Shown: positions 33,545 to 40,774 of the stretch, in pieces | How the letters are laid out: every line of letters starts with the position of its first letter | How positions within the stretch are numbered: position 1 is the stretch's first letter | Assembly (NCBI GenBank): GCA_020846255.1 | Contig: JADLEH010000099.1 | Span: 1 to 40,774 of the forward strand | Reading direction: 5' to 3' | DNA length: 40,774 bases | Source of the DNA: Propionibacteriaceae bacterium | Lineage (GTDB): Bacteria > Actinomycetota > Actinomycetes > Propionibacteriales > Propionibacteriaceae | The notes under the pieces: generated by a model | The model's input: only the letters and a program-made list of their open reading frames with translations | What the model was told of the DNA's origin: nothing | Databases searched by the model: none | Translations under genes and position numbers: made by a program

Positions 33545-34208
33545 CTAGCTGTGATGTCCAGGCACGTTGGTCGAGATCGTGTGACGACACGATCTGAGTT
33601 TGGAGGTGGGTGAAGGCCTCCCGGTGTGGAGTGGAGCTGTCGAGGAACCGCTGCCGCACCAAGGAGGCCTTCATGTCCCACGCTAATGCTGCTTTAACCC
33701 CTCGTGCCAGGTTGAGGCTGGCGCGCCTGATCGTCGATCACGGCTGGCCGCCGGCCCGAGCGGCCGAACGCTACGACGTGTCGTGGAAGACCGCGGCCAA
33801 GTGGGCTGACCGATACCACGCCGAGGGGCAGGCCGGGATGACCGACCGGTCCTCGATGCCGCATCACCAGCCGAACCGGACCCCGGCCCCGATGGTGCGC
33901 AAGATCGTCCACCTGCGCTGGAAGCAGCGGCTCGGGCCGGTCGGGATCGCCGATCGGCTCGGCATGGCCGCATCAACCGTGCACGCGGTTCTGGTGCGCT
34001 GCCGGCTCAACCGCCTCAGTCATGTTGACAGGGCGACCGGTGAACCGATCCGGCGCTACGAACACCCACACCCGGGCGATCTGATCCATGTCGATGTGAA
34101 GAAGCTCGGCAAGGTCCCCGACGGTGGCGGCTGGCGCGGCCCCACTCAGCAATCGGCAAAGCCGCACCCATCACCAGGCTGGACAACCTGGCTGGACATC
34201 ACAGCTAG
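33545..34208 (+). mobile_element. IS481-family element, internally deleted (right border of cargo)
   Basis: Perfect 17-bp inverted repeats bound the element: ctagctgtgatgtccag at 33545-33561 and its complement at 34192-34208. The first 112 bases are shared, in inverted orientation, with 2311-2422. A full IS481-type element would be roughly 1.1-1.3 kb, but only 664 bases remain because the middle and 3' part of the transposase are missing. With both ends kept, it could in principle still be moved in trans. The last bases provide the stop codon of the neighbouring resolvase remnant. Confidence 0.82.
33673..34140 (+). pseudogene. IS481-family transposase, N-terminal part
   Basis: The ATG at 33673 has aaggagg upstream and begins MSHANAALTPRARLRLARLI. 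The helix-turn-helix repeats (RAAERYDVSWKTAAKWADRY and GPVGIADRLGMAASTVHAVL) and the start of the DDE core (GDLIHVDVKKLGKVPDGGGW, with the first catalytic Asp) are present. Homology stops near 34140, where the sequence jumps to the 3' inverted-repeat region. The remaining catalytic Asp and Glu are lost, so the protein cannot be an active transposase. It could at most bind the element ends. Confidence 0.85.
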
Positions 34209-34718
34209 CTCAACGCCCTGGAGACCGACGTGGCGCCCACCCCCAGAACCCGGCCGATCTCCGCGTAGCTTCTACCTTCCGCTCTCATCCGGCGCGCCTG
34301 TTCGATGCGCTCCTGTGACATCACCGTGGGCCGGCCGCCCACGCGGTCCTGAGCCCGAGCTCGAGCCAACCCCAGCATGGTGTTCTGCCTGATGGTGTCC
34401 ACCCGAAGCTGCGCGAATACCGCCACGATCCCGAACAGGGCTCGCCCCATGGGTGTCGTGGTATCGATGTCGGGCTCGGTGAGGCTTCTGCTGTTGATGC
34501 CGCGCTTCCCCAGCGAGACGATCGAACGATCGCACCACGAGCGTGTCGCCGGTGCGCAGAGAGTCCTTGCACGCCACCCACTGAGGACGATCGGCGACCC
34601 GTGACGACTCGCCGTGGTCGACGAACACTCGCTCAGCGCCGGCCGCCTTCAGCTCAAGCTCCTGGGCTACCGGATCCTGGTCGCGGGTCGACACCCTGGC
34701 GTAGCCGATCTGGCCCAT
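34205..34718 (-). pseudogene. Serine recombinase (resolvase/invertase), internally deleted
   Basis: An ATG at 34718 with gaggagg upstream starts MGQIGYARVSTRDQDPVAQE, in which the catalytic serine is in ARVST. It continues to DTLVVRSFDRLA. About 20-25 residues and the frame are then lost near 34520. The other frame continues GKRGINSRSLTEPDIDTTTP, FGIVAVFAQLRVDTIRQNTM and the C-terminal helix-turn-helix (AEIGRVLGVGATSVSRALS). The stop TAG at 34205-34207 lies in the IS481 inverted repeat, so the native end may be changed. It is probably a Tn3-type resolvase left from another transposon. Confidence 0.8.
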
Positions 34719-34929
34719 TGGAACCTCCTCGCAAGCGATCCGCCAATAGCGGTACGCGTCCGGTTTCGGGCCGATCCGGTTTCGGTCATCAGTTTCGGTT
34801 GACCGAGCTCGCGGTGCCGAGAAGCGCTCAGGAGGAACTACTCGGGCCGCCCACAAACGCACGATTTGTGGGAATCGAACAAGAGGCGGCGATCTTGGGG
34901 CCCCGCTCGGGCACCGTCGAAACGACCGC

Positions 34930-35058
34930 TACTGCCGCCGCCAAGTCTTCCGATGGCTCACCCGCCAAGACACCCACCAGCGTCACTCCCGGTGCCGCTA
35001 CCAGACACCCAACACCTACGAAGCCGCCCACACCGCTGCGCTGCAAGACGCCGCGTAG
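34930..35058 (+). pseudogene. IS3-type transposase C-terminal scrap
   Basis: The frame ending at a TAG at 35056 reads RQVFRWLTRQDTHQRHSRCR then YQTPNTYEAAHTAALQDAA. This is like the end of actinobacterial IS3-family OrfB proteins (YNxRRRHSxxGYxxPxxYE). Only about 40 codons are present. The surrounding 34719-34929 and 35059-35346 show no gene. Confidence 0.45.
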
Positions 35059-35346
35059 TCACACCCCGTGTCCACGAACCGGGGTAAGGCCCAACCCAGC
35101 CTCGAAAGCCACCCCATCCAAGGGCCCTGGCCCTCTGAAGCAGCCAGCTGTCCACAAGCCGCATCAATGTCAGACCACGCGTCTCCCTCATCGTCGTGCT
35201 GATATCACGGTCATTTTGACGTTGTTGGGAACGACGCCATGGCTACCTCAGTCGATCGGTCGAACCGACTCCCTGGGACTGAATTCAGCGGGATCGGTTG
35301 CGTATCGCACCCCAAAAGTGAATTGCACCGTTCGTCACCCGATCGC

Positions 35347-37485
35347 CTAACAGTGACCGAATGGGCTCATCAGCCGGCCAGACAGCCGCTCCGCCATCGC
35401 GGCTGCGAGCGCCTTGATGTCTGGGTGCACGGTCGCGCGGGCTACTTGCCCGATGAATTCTTCCGAAAGATTTGCTCCCTGTGAGCGCAGATACTTCTTA
35501 AACTTCGTCTCGTCGAGGTCGATGCCGTTATTGTTAGCTGCGCCGTCGGCACGAAGCTCGGTCCACGTCACAGCGCGAGTGACAAAGGACGCGACCGGAA
35601 GACATTCAAGTACGTCACGCTGCGGAATCCCGAGGGGAACGACGCGGTCGAATGTTCCATTCTTGAGGGAGGGCCCGAGGAACTCGGCAAAAAGCCGACC
35701 ACTTTCTCCGAACTTTTCCTTCAACTCGGCCACCAATGAGCCGACGACGGTTGGAACGGAGGAGGTGGTGCGGGCTCGAGCCACGTGCTGCTCCCACACC
35801 ACCTTCAAGTCGCCCAGCCTCACGTGGTCCAGGATCGGAAACAAGACAGCATCGGTGAACTCATAGAGGAACTGCGAGTCAACAACGGTCTTCAGCTTGG
35901 ATGAGCCACGAACCGCAAGGATCTGGATTCCCAAGGCGTCAAGTTCTGATCCAATCATTCCCCGAAAGACTTCGCGGTCATGCTCACCCTCGACCAACGC
36001 AAAGCCTCGTGTCCGACGCAGGAGGTCTGACGGATTGAGCCCGAGCGAGTCGCGGACGGCGTCGAACCGCGCCATCGGGCGGACTGCACCAGGTCCCTCC
36101 ACTGATCGACGGCGGACAAAGCTCACCTCGCCGCACTTTTGATCCAGCAGCTCCGGGCTGTGTGTGGCAACCACGACTCGCACACCTCGCTCGGCAAGGT
36201 TGCTCAAGCCCCGAGCCATCTGCGCTTCCGCTGTTCGATGAAGACCCCGCTCCGGCTCATCCAGCAACAGCCAGGTCAGCCCGGACCGCGTGGGGAGGTC
36301 AGGAGTCGTGTCTGGGTGCAGCGCTTTCCGAGCGAGTTCTTCGACTGGGTCCGGCGCCTGCACTGAATCTGATACCAGCGACAGGCCAATGGCTACTCGG
36401 GCCCAACGTTGCTCGGCGAAGCTGAGTGCGTGCAACGGCATCGCCTCGTCATCGTGCAGGCGCGTGGCAGACCACTGGCAACTGGCACCGAGAAACCATT
36501 CATCGTCGTTACCGAGGTTTAAGCTCAGTGCCGGAGCATCGTCCAGGAGGTCGGCAAGCAGAGTGTTCGCGTCCTTCGCGATCGTCCTTGTTCGCGCCAC
36601 CAGTTCATGGCCAAGACGAATAGGCGAACGGGCAAAGGAACCGTCCTGAGCAAATCCACCTGAGTAGGGCCGATTTGCGAACAGATGCCGCCGTGTCGAG
36701 ATCGCAGGATCGCCTGCTTCGTCGGTCACTACCAAGCCGAACGGCCAACCCGACTCCTGGCCGTCTTGTATGTCTCGCCCAGTAGAACGTTCGAGGAGCG
36801 TTCCGACGATTCCCAATGGGGCGCCGTGCGGAGGCTCGTCCCACCACAACGGTGCAAGTCCCACATACTGCGGAAGCGGGCCGTCCTCGTCCCGGTAGAG
36901 GTCGTGCAGCGCAATCAGGTGTTCTTGCCAGTCTCCGGCGACCTCATCTATTAGGACGACTGGATTTACCCTCCAGGAACCGGTGCCGCCGATCGACCCT
37001 TTTGGCGTGAACAGCCACCATTGTGTACGCGCCATCGACTCGAAGAATCCGTCCCAACTGAGCGTTGCGTACTCGCCCCACACGTTGGACTCGCCAAGTG
37101 CATGTAGGAGGCTCCGACGTCCAAAATCGGCCTTCAACTGTTGCTCGAACGTCTCAAACAGGGAGGACAGCTCATCGTCCGACACCGCCAGGTGGTCGCC
37201 GGCAAGCATCTCCCCAAGAGCCCATGCAAGCGTGTTGGTCACCCTTTCGTCATCGAACGGGATCCGAGCGAGAACCCTTCCACCAGCGGCGATGCCAGTC
37301 AGCGCACCGGTGAGACCTTCCAACAGTCGGGTTTTACCCGCGCCGTTGAGCCCGTAGAAGACCTGGCTACCGGCTGAAAGATCGACCCACGTCTCCCCGA
37401 GTGGCGTCCCCTCGCCGCCGTACAAGACTCCACGGGGCTCCAGGTGAAAGAGCAGGTCTTGGTCGCCAGCAGGAGATTCACACAC
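35347..37485 (-). CDS. AAA/OLD-like ATPase with C-terminal TOPRIM-like region
   Basis: This is a 712-residue protein with an ABC/SMC-type ATPase core. Walker A GLNGAGKT is at 45-52 and Walker B WLLLDEPERGLH near 403, followed by the switch-like VVVATHSPELLD. A C-terminal part begins FALVEGEHDREVFRGMIG near 495, resembling the first Glu motif of TOPRIM nucleases in OLD proteins. OLD-type proteins act in DNA repair and anti-phage defence, alone or with a helicase. No helicase or other partner is next to it. The start at 37485 is a GTG without a good ribosome-binding site and lies inside a palindrome, so the true start may be a little downstream. It sits outside the IS481 borders. Confidence 0.75.
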   Translation of the reverse strand: MCESPAGDQDLLFHLEPRGVLYGGEGTPLGETWVDLSAGSQVFYGLNGAGKTRLLEGLTGALTGIAAGGRVLARIPFDDERVTNTLAWALGEMLAGDHLAVSDDELSSLFETFEQQLKADFGRRSLLHALGESNVWGEYATLSWDGFFESMARTQWWLFTPKGSIGGTGSWRVNPVVLIDEVAGDWQEHLIALHDLYRDEDGPLPQYVGLAPLWWDEPPHGAPLGIVGTLLERSTGRDIQDGQESGWPFGLVVTDEAGDPAISTRRHLFANRPYSGGFAQDGSFARSPIRLGHELVARTRTIAKDANTLLADLLDDAPALSLNLGNDDEWFLGASCQWSATRLHDDEAMPLHALSFAEQRWARVAIGLSLVSDSVQAPDPVEELARKALHPDTTPDLPTRSGLTWLLLDEPERGLHRTAEAQMARGLSNLAERGVRVVVATHSPELLDQKCGEVSFVRRRSVEGPGAVRPMARFDAVRDSLGLNPSDLLRRTRGFALVEGEHDREVFRGMIGSELDALGIQILAVRGSSKLKTVVDSQFLYEFTDAVLFPILDHVRLGDLKVVWEQHVARARTTSSVPTVVGSLVAELKEKFGESGRLFAEFLGPSLKNGTFDRVVPLGIPQRDVLECLPVASFVTRAVTWTELRADGAANNNGIDLDETKFKKYLRSQGANLSEEFIGQVARATVHPDIKALAAAMAERLSGRLMSPFGHC

Positions 37486-37497
37486 GATCGCGATCGT

Positions 37498-37935
37498 ATG
37501 GCCCGGGGACAGCCGCCACTGATGAGTTGCCGACGCTTAACACACTGTTGCGTTCACAGCAGGTCAGCGGTTACCTAGGGTTCATACTCAACGCCGTCGA
37601 CCTGGGCGAGCAGTTCGTCCCGGCCCGCGAAATCTTGCAAGTGAAGCAACCTTCGGACAATCGCCCTGGCGGTCGATGTCGACGGCCTGCCCGCGAGGTC
37701 ATGCCCGGCAAATGCAAGCCAGCATCGAAGGCCGGGCGCCTCACTGAGGGCGGTTTGGCGCGCCCGCCTCTGCCGCCGATCGCGAGGCTCGCTCGCTCGG
37801 CCGAACAGCCAGTAAGGCATGACACGGGTCGTCCCGAGATGGATCGAGAAGGGCTAGAAGTAGTTCCCGGTCTTGCGCCGCGCGACATCCTGTATTGCCG
37901 CTGCCCGCGCGGGCGGTTGCGCCGAGAGTCGATGG
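37498..37935. other. Intergenic, no gene recognised
   Basis: About 440 bases lie between the ATPase gene and the lipoprotein gene. A minus-strand frame at 37575-37820 (ending LLHLQDFAGRDELLAQVDGV) looks somewhat protein-like but has no start signal, family or upstream continuation that I recognise. It may be the 3' remnant of a lost gene. The ATPase promoter should lie in the part nearest 37500. Confidence 0.45.
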
Positions 37936-38460
37936 TTAGGCATTGGCAAACGTGATGGCGTGATCGTTGCTGGCGAGGGTGAGTTGGCCTCGGTCTTTGG
38001 AGAGTTCCCACTGCATGTTGCTGCTGGTGAAGTCGGTCACCCAGTTCTCGCGCGCACCCTCCGCTTCGCCGCCCTCCGCGTGCCCAACAGCGCTGATCGC
38101 CGTGGTCTCGCGCGGCTTCAGTTGATCAGTGGTGACGTCGACTCGAGTCATCGTGATGTTGACGCCAGTTTTAATGCTGACGTAGGGGGTCTGATCGTCC
38201 GGGGTGGCAGACAGGGTCAGCCGCAGAGCGGGCAGATCTCCCCAGTTCGACTCGCCGCCCTTGATCTGGGTTGAGCTGAAGACCGTGCCGCACACGTCGG
38301 CAAGTGGGCCGAGCGCCGGACACCGGCCATCGCTGGTCGCAGTAGGCGTCGATTCAGCCGGCAGGGGCCGCGGGCCCGCGCAGCCTGCGCTCACAGCCAG
38401 GACGAACGCCAGGGCGACCGTCACCAGGAGACCGGTAACGGGCATCGGAGCTCTTCTCAT
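37936..38460 (-). CDS. Putative secreted lipoprotein of unknown function
   Basis: This is a 174-residue protein with a lipoprotein signal peptide (MRRAPMPVTGLLVTVALAFV, lipobox VSAGCAG), a Thr/Pro-rich linker and a beta-rich domain. Two further cysteines (CPALG and DVCGT) could form a disulphide. The C-terminal stretch WELSKDRGQLTLASNDHAIT recalls META-type or calycin-like lipoproteins, but the match is weak. The ATG at 38460 has a gggagg element upstream. It lies between an OLD-type ATPase and an IS21 element and shows no operon partner. Confidence 0.65.
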   Translation of the reverse strand: MRRAPMPVTGLLVTVALAFVLAVSAGCAGPRPLPAESTPTATSDGRCPALGPLADVCGTVFSSTQIKGGESNWGDLPALRLTLSATPDDQTPYVSIKTGVNITMTRVDVTTDQLKPRETTAISAVGHAEGGEAEGARENWVTDFTSSNMQWELSKDRGQLTLASNDHAITFANA

Positions 38461-38706
38461 CAAGGGGTGCCTCCCTGTCCAGTGGCGAGGGATCGATCGC
38501 GAACTGCGCCACAACTAACACCACGCTCACGCTGCCGCAGTCGTTGCGGGTGGGTTAGGGCTACGGTGCCCAACGCCCTCTTCTGCCGCCGACCGCGGGT
38601 GTCCGCGCCGCACGTCTGGATGCCCCACAGTTGTCGAGTTGTCGGCGCCGGTCGAAAACTGAACGATTTCGCCGGTGAAAAGTGAACACTCGACGACGAT
38701 CGGAGA

Positions 38707-39918
38707 GTGATCACCTTGGAGGACTGGGCACTGATCAGGAGGCTTGCCGCGGAGGGTGAGCCGCACGCGCGGATCGCGGTGAGGCTGGGGATCTCGCGGA
38801 CCACGGTGGTGAAGGCGGTCAACTCCGACGCCCCGCCGAGCTATGTGCGGACGCCGGTTGAGACGTCGTTCGCGGTGTTCGAGCCGCGGGTGCGTGCTCT
38901 GCTGGCCGAGTATCCGGATATGCCGGCGACGGTGATCGCGGAGCGGGTCGGCTGGACGGGGTCGAGCTCGTGGTTCCGGGACAACGTGGCCCGGCTGCGG
39001 CCGGAGCGTCGCCGGGTTGATCCGGCGGATCGGCTGACGTGGGCGGCCGGCGACGCGGCTCAGTGCGACTTGTGGTTCCCGCCGAAGAAGATTCCGTTGG
39101 AGAACGGCACGGCCGCGTTGTTGCCGGTGCTCGTGATCACCGCCGCCTACTCCCGTTTCGTGCTGGCCCGGATGATCCCGACCAAGACGACCGAGGACCT
39201 GCTGCTGGGCACCTGGCAGCTGCTCCAGCTCCTCGGCAGGGTGCCCAGGCGTCTGATTTGGGACAACGAGCGCGGCATCGGCCGGGGTCCGCACCGGGCC
39301 GAAGGCGTGCCGGCGTTCATGGGCACCCTCGCAACAAAGCTGGTGTTGCTCCGGCCACGCGACCCTGAGTCGAAGGGGATCGTGGAACGCAAGAACGGCT
39401 GGTTCGAGACCTCATTCATGCCGGGTCGCAGCTTCGCCTCGCCGCAGGACTTCAACGACCAGTTCACCGACTGGCTGGACACGGCGAACCAGAAGGTCGT
39501 GCGGACCACCAAAGCCCGACCGGTCGACCTTCTCGAGGCGGACCGGGCGGCGATGCTGGCCTTGCCACCGGTCCCGCCGATCGTGGGCTGGCGCAAACAG
39601 GTCCGCCTCGGCCGGGACTACTACGTCAACATCGCCCGCAACGACTACTCCGTCGACCCGACCTGGATCGGCCGGATGGTCGACGCCCACGCCGACCTCG
39701 ACCGGATCCAAGTCCGCCTCGATGGCCGCCTGATCACCGAACATCCCCGGGTGTGGGCCCGCGGCCTTACGATCACCGACACCGGTCATGTCGACACCGC
39801 GAGGAGGCTGCGGCAGGAGTTCCAGCAGCCCCGCACCCAAGCCGCCAGCGACGACATGGTGAGGGACCTGGCCGACTACGACCGGGCCTTCGGTCTCGAG
39901 AGCCGGGAGGTGTCCTGA
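38707..39918 (+). CDS. istA: IS21-family transposase IstA
   Basis: This is a 403-residue DDE transposase with an N-terminal helix-turn-helix (RIAVRLGISRTTVVKAV). The integrase core carries likely catalytic acids in AQCDLWFPP, RLIWDNERGIG and DPESKGIVERKNGWFE. The start is a GTG at 38707 (MITLEDWALI). It ends one base into the istB start codon. Compared with the left istA, the order of motifs is the same but many residues differ. The gene looks intact. Confidence 0.92.
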   Translation: MITLEDWALIRRLAAEGEPHARIAVRLGISRTTVVKAVNSDAPPSYVRTPVETSFAVFEPRVRALLAEYPDMPATVIAERVGWTGSSSWFRDNVARLRPERRRVDPADRLTWAAGDAAQCDLWFPPKKIPLENGTAALLPVLVITAAYSRFVLARMIPTKTTEDLLLGTWQLLQLLGRVPRRLIWDNERGIGRGPHRAEGVPAFMGTLATKLVLLRPRDPESKGIVERKNGWFETSFMPGRSFASPQDFNDQFTDWLDTANQKVVRTTKARPVDLLEADRAAMLALPPVPPIVGWRKQVRLGRDYYVNIARNDYSVDPTWIGRMVDAHADLDRIQVRLDGRLITEHPRVWARGLTITDTGHVDTARRLRQEFQQPRTQAASDDMVRDLADYDRAFGLESREVS

Positions 39919-40712
39919 TGGCCACCAAAACCACGGATGCGGTCAAACAGCTGACCTACCTCGCCGGTGCGCTCAAAGCACCCCGGATCCTCGATGTTGC
40001 CAGCCGGCTCGCTGACCAGGCCCGGGATGCCGGCTGGACCTTCGAGGACTACCTGGCTGCGGTCCTTGAGCGGGAGGTGTCGGCCCGGAACGCTTCCGGC
40101 GCCGAGATCCGGATGAGGGCTGCCGGGTTCGGAGCCCGTAAGACGCTGGAGGACTTCGACTTCGACGCCCAACCCGCCGTCCGGAACCAAGTCGCCGCGT
40201 TAGCGTCGGGCGGGTTCCTCACCGAAGCCCGCAACGTCGTCCTCCTCGGCCCACCCGGCACCGGCAAAACCCATTTGGCGATCGCGCTCGGCGTCACCGC
40301 CTGCCGCCGCGGACACCGGGTCCTGTTCGCCACCGCCACCGACTGGGTCACCCGGCTCTCCGACGCCCACCGCGCCGGCCGGCTTCCCGCCGAACTGACC
40401 AAGCTGCGCCGCTACGGGCTGATCATCATCGACGAAGTCGGCTACCTGCCCTTCGAACAAGACGCCGCGAACCTGTTCTTCCAGCTCGTTTCCAGCAGGT
40501 ACGAACACGCCAGCTTGGTCCTGACCAGCAACCTGCCCTTCAGTGGTTGGGGCGGAGTGTTCGGAGACCAGGTCGTCGCCGCCGCCATGATCGACCGCAT
40601 CGTCCACCACGCCGACGTCCTCACCCTGAAAGGAGCCAGCTACAGACTCCGCAACCGAGGCATCGACACCCTCCCCAGCATCAGAACAACCACCAACGAA
40701 ACCCAGGGCTAA
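39918..40712 (+). CDS. istB: IstB-like ATP-binding protein of IS21 element
   Basis: This is a AAA+ helper ATPase of 264 residues. Walker A is GPPGTGKTHLAIAL and Walker B IIIDEVGYLPF, followed by the conserved SSRYEHASLVLTSN and MIDRIVHHADVL. It is coupled to istA through a TGATG overlap. The open frame extends upstream to 39753, but the ATG at 39918 matches the family start (MATKT). It appears functional. Confidence 0.92.
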   Translation: MATKTTDAVKQLTYLAGALKAPRILDVASRLADQARDAGWTFEDYLAAVLEREVSARNASGAEIRMRAAGFGARKTLEDFDFDAQPAVRNQVAALASGGFLTEARNVVLLGPPGTGKTHLAIALGVTACRRGHRVLFATATDWVTRLSDAHRAGRLPAELTKLRRYGLIIIDEVGYLPFEQDAANLFFQLVSSRYEHASLVLTSNLPFSGWGGVFGDQVVAAAMIDRIVHHADVLTLKGASYRLRNRGIDTLPSIRTTTNETQG

Positions 40713-40774
40713 GCTGCCCGCAACCGTTCACTTTTGCGGCGGCGAAACTGACCAGTTTTCGAGCGGCACCGACA

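Larger units (their letters stand above)
38640..40774 (+). mobile_element. Complete IS21-family insertion sequence (right copy)
   Basis: The left end at 38640 reads TGTCGGCGCCGGTCGAAAAC, and the reverse complement of the last bases of the window reads TGTCGGTGCCGCTCGAAAAC. These are clear imperfect terminal repeats. A second inner repeat (aaaagtgaac) also occurs at both ends. It carries istA and istB on the plus strand. Its sequence and ends differ from the left IS21 element, so it is a separate IS type. The window ends exactly at its terminus, so a target duplication cannot be checked. Confidence 0.88.

Noticed and set aside
37575..37820. Minus-strand frame ending LLHLQDFAGRDELLAQVDGV
   Set aside because: Too short and without a start signal or identifiable domain; noted only as a possible remnant.

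Overview
The window is a high-GC actinobacterial segment. NifJ-type pyruvate:ferredoxin oxidoreductase, RbsA-type sugar transport and several IclR/GntR regulators would suit a facultative or anaerobic member such as Propionibacteriaceae, but this is an inference from gene content and codon use, not a taxonomic call. No rRNA, tRNA or CRISPR array was seen.

Layout. The left edge (1-2422) is a stack of insertion sequences: the first codons of an IS256-family transposase, a complete IS21-family element (128-2310), and a 112-bp end of an IS481-family element. The right edge (33545-40774) starts with an internally deleted IS481 element that has the same 112-bp end in inverted orientation. It is followed by a broken resolvase, an IS3 scar, an OLD/AAA-type ATPase gene, a lipoprotein gene and a second, different IS21-family element that ends exactly at the window's last base. 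Between the two IS481 ends lies about 31 kb of sugar and sugar-acid catabolism genes, so the cargo has the shape of a composite transposon or genomic island.

Cargo. (i) A split transketolase operon diverges from an IclR regulator (2419-5187). (ii) Scar DNA (IS3, a Cys-rich ferredoxin-like pseudogene) is followed by an IclR-SDR pair that diverges from an eda-kdgK-manD-idnD-like operon (6277-12024). This operon suits conversion of hexonates to 2-keto-3-deoxygluconate, its phosphorylation and its cleavage to pyruvate and glyceraldehyde 3-phosphate. (iii) A zone of fossils (a second manD, IS110, an SLC13-type permease, IS256) spans 12036-15535. (iv) A long same-strand array runs leftward from 31115 to 15557: SDR dehydrogenase, RbsB/RbsA/RbsC-type ABC importer, SMP-30 lactonase, FCD-type GntR regulator, mandelate-racemase-subgroup enzyme, zinc dehydrogenase, GltD-like flavoprotein with ferredoxin domains, and NifJ. 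(v) A KduD-like dehydrogenase on the opposite strand is preceded by the 3' stub of another kdgK and followed by a fossil MalG-type permease.

How the genes may work together (inference): a sugar or aldonate enters through the ABC importer. It is oxidised and delactonised (SDR plus SMP-30), dehydrated by enolase-superfamily enzymes, interconverted by KduD/IdnO/IdnD-type dehydrogenases, and cleaved by the KDG kinase/KDPG aldolase pair. Pyruvate would then be oxidised by NifJ to acetyl-CoA, with the GltD-like protein as a plausible ferredoxin/NAD(P) electron partner. The exact substrate cannot be read from the sequence. Many duplicated stubs show that the island was assembled and trimmed repeatedly.
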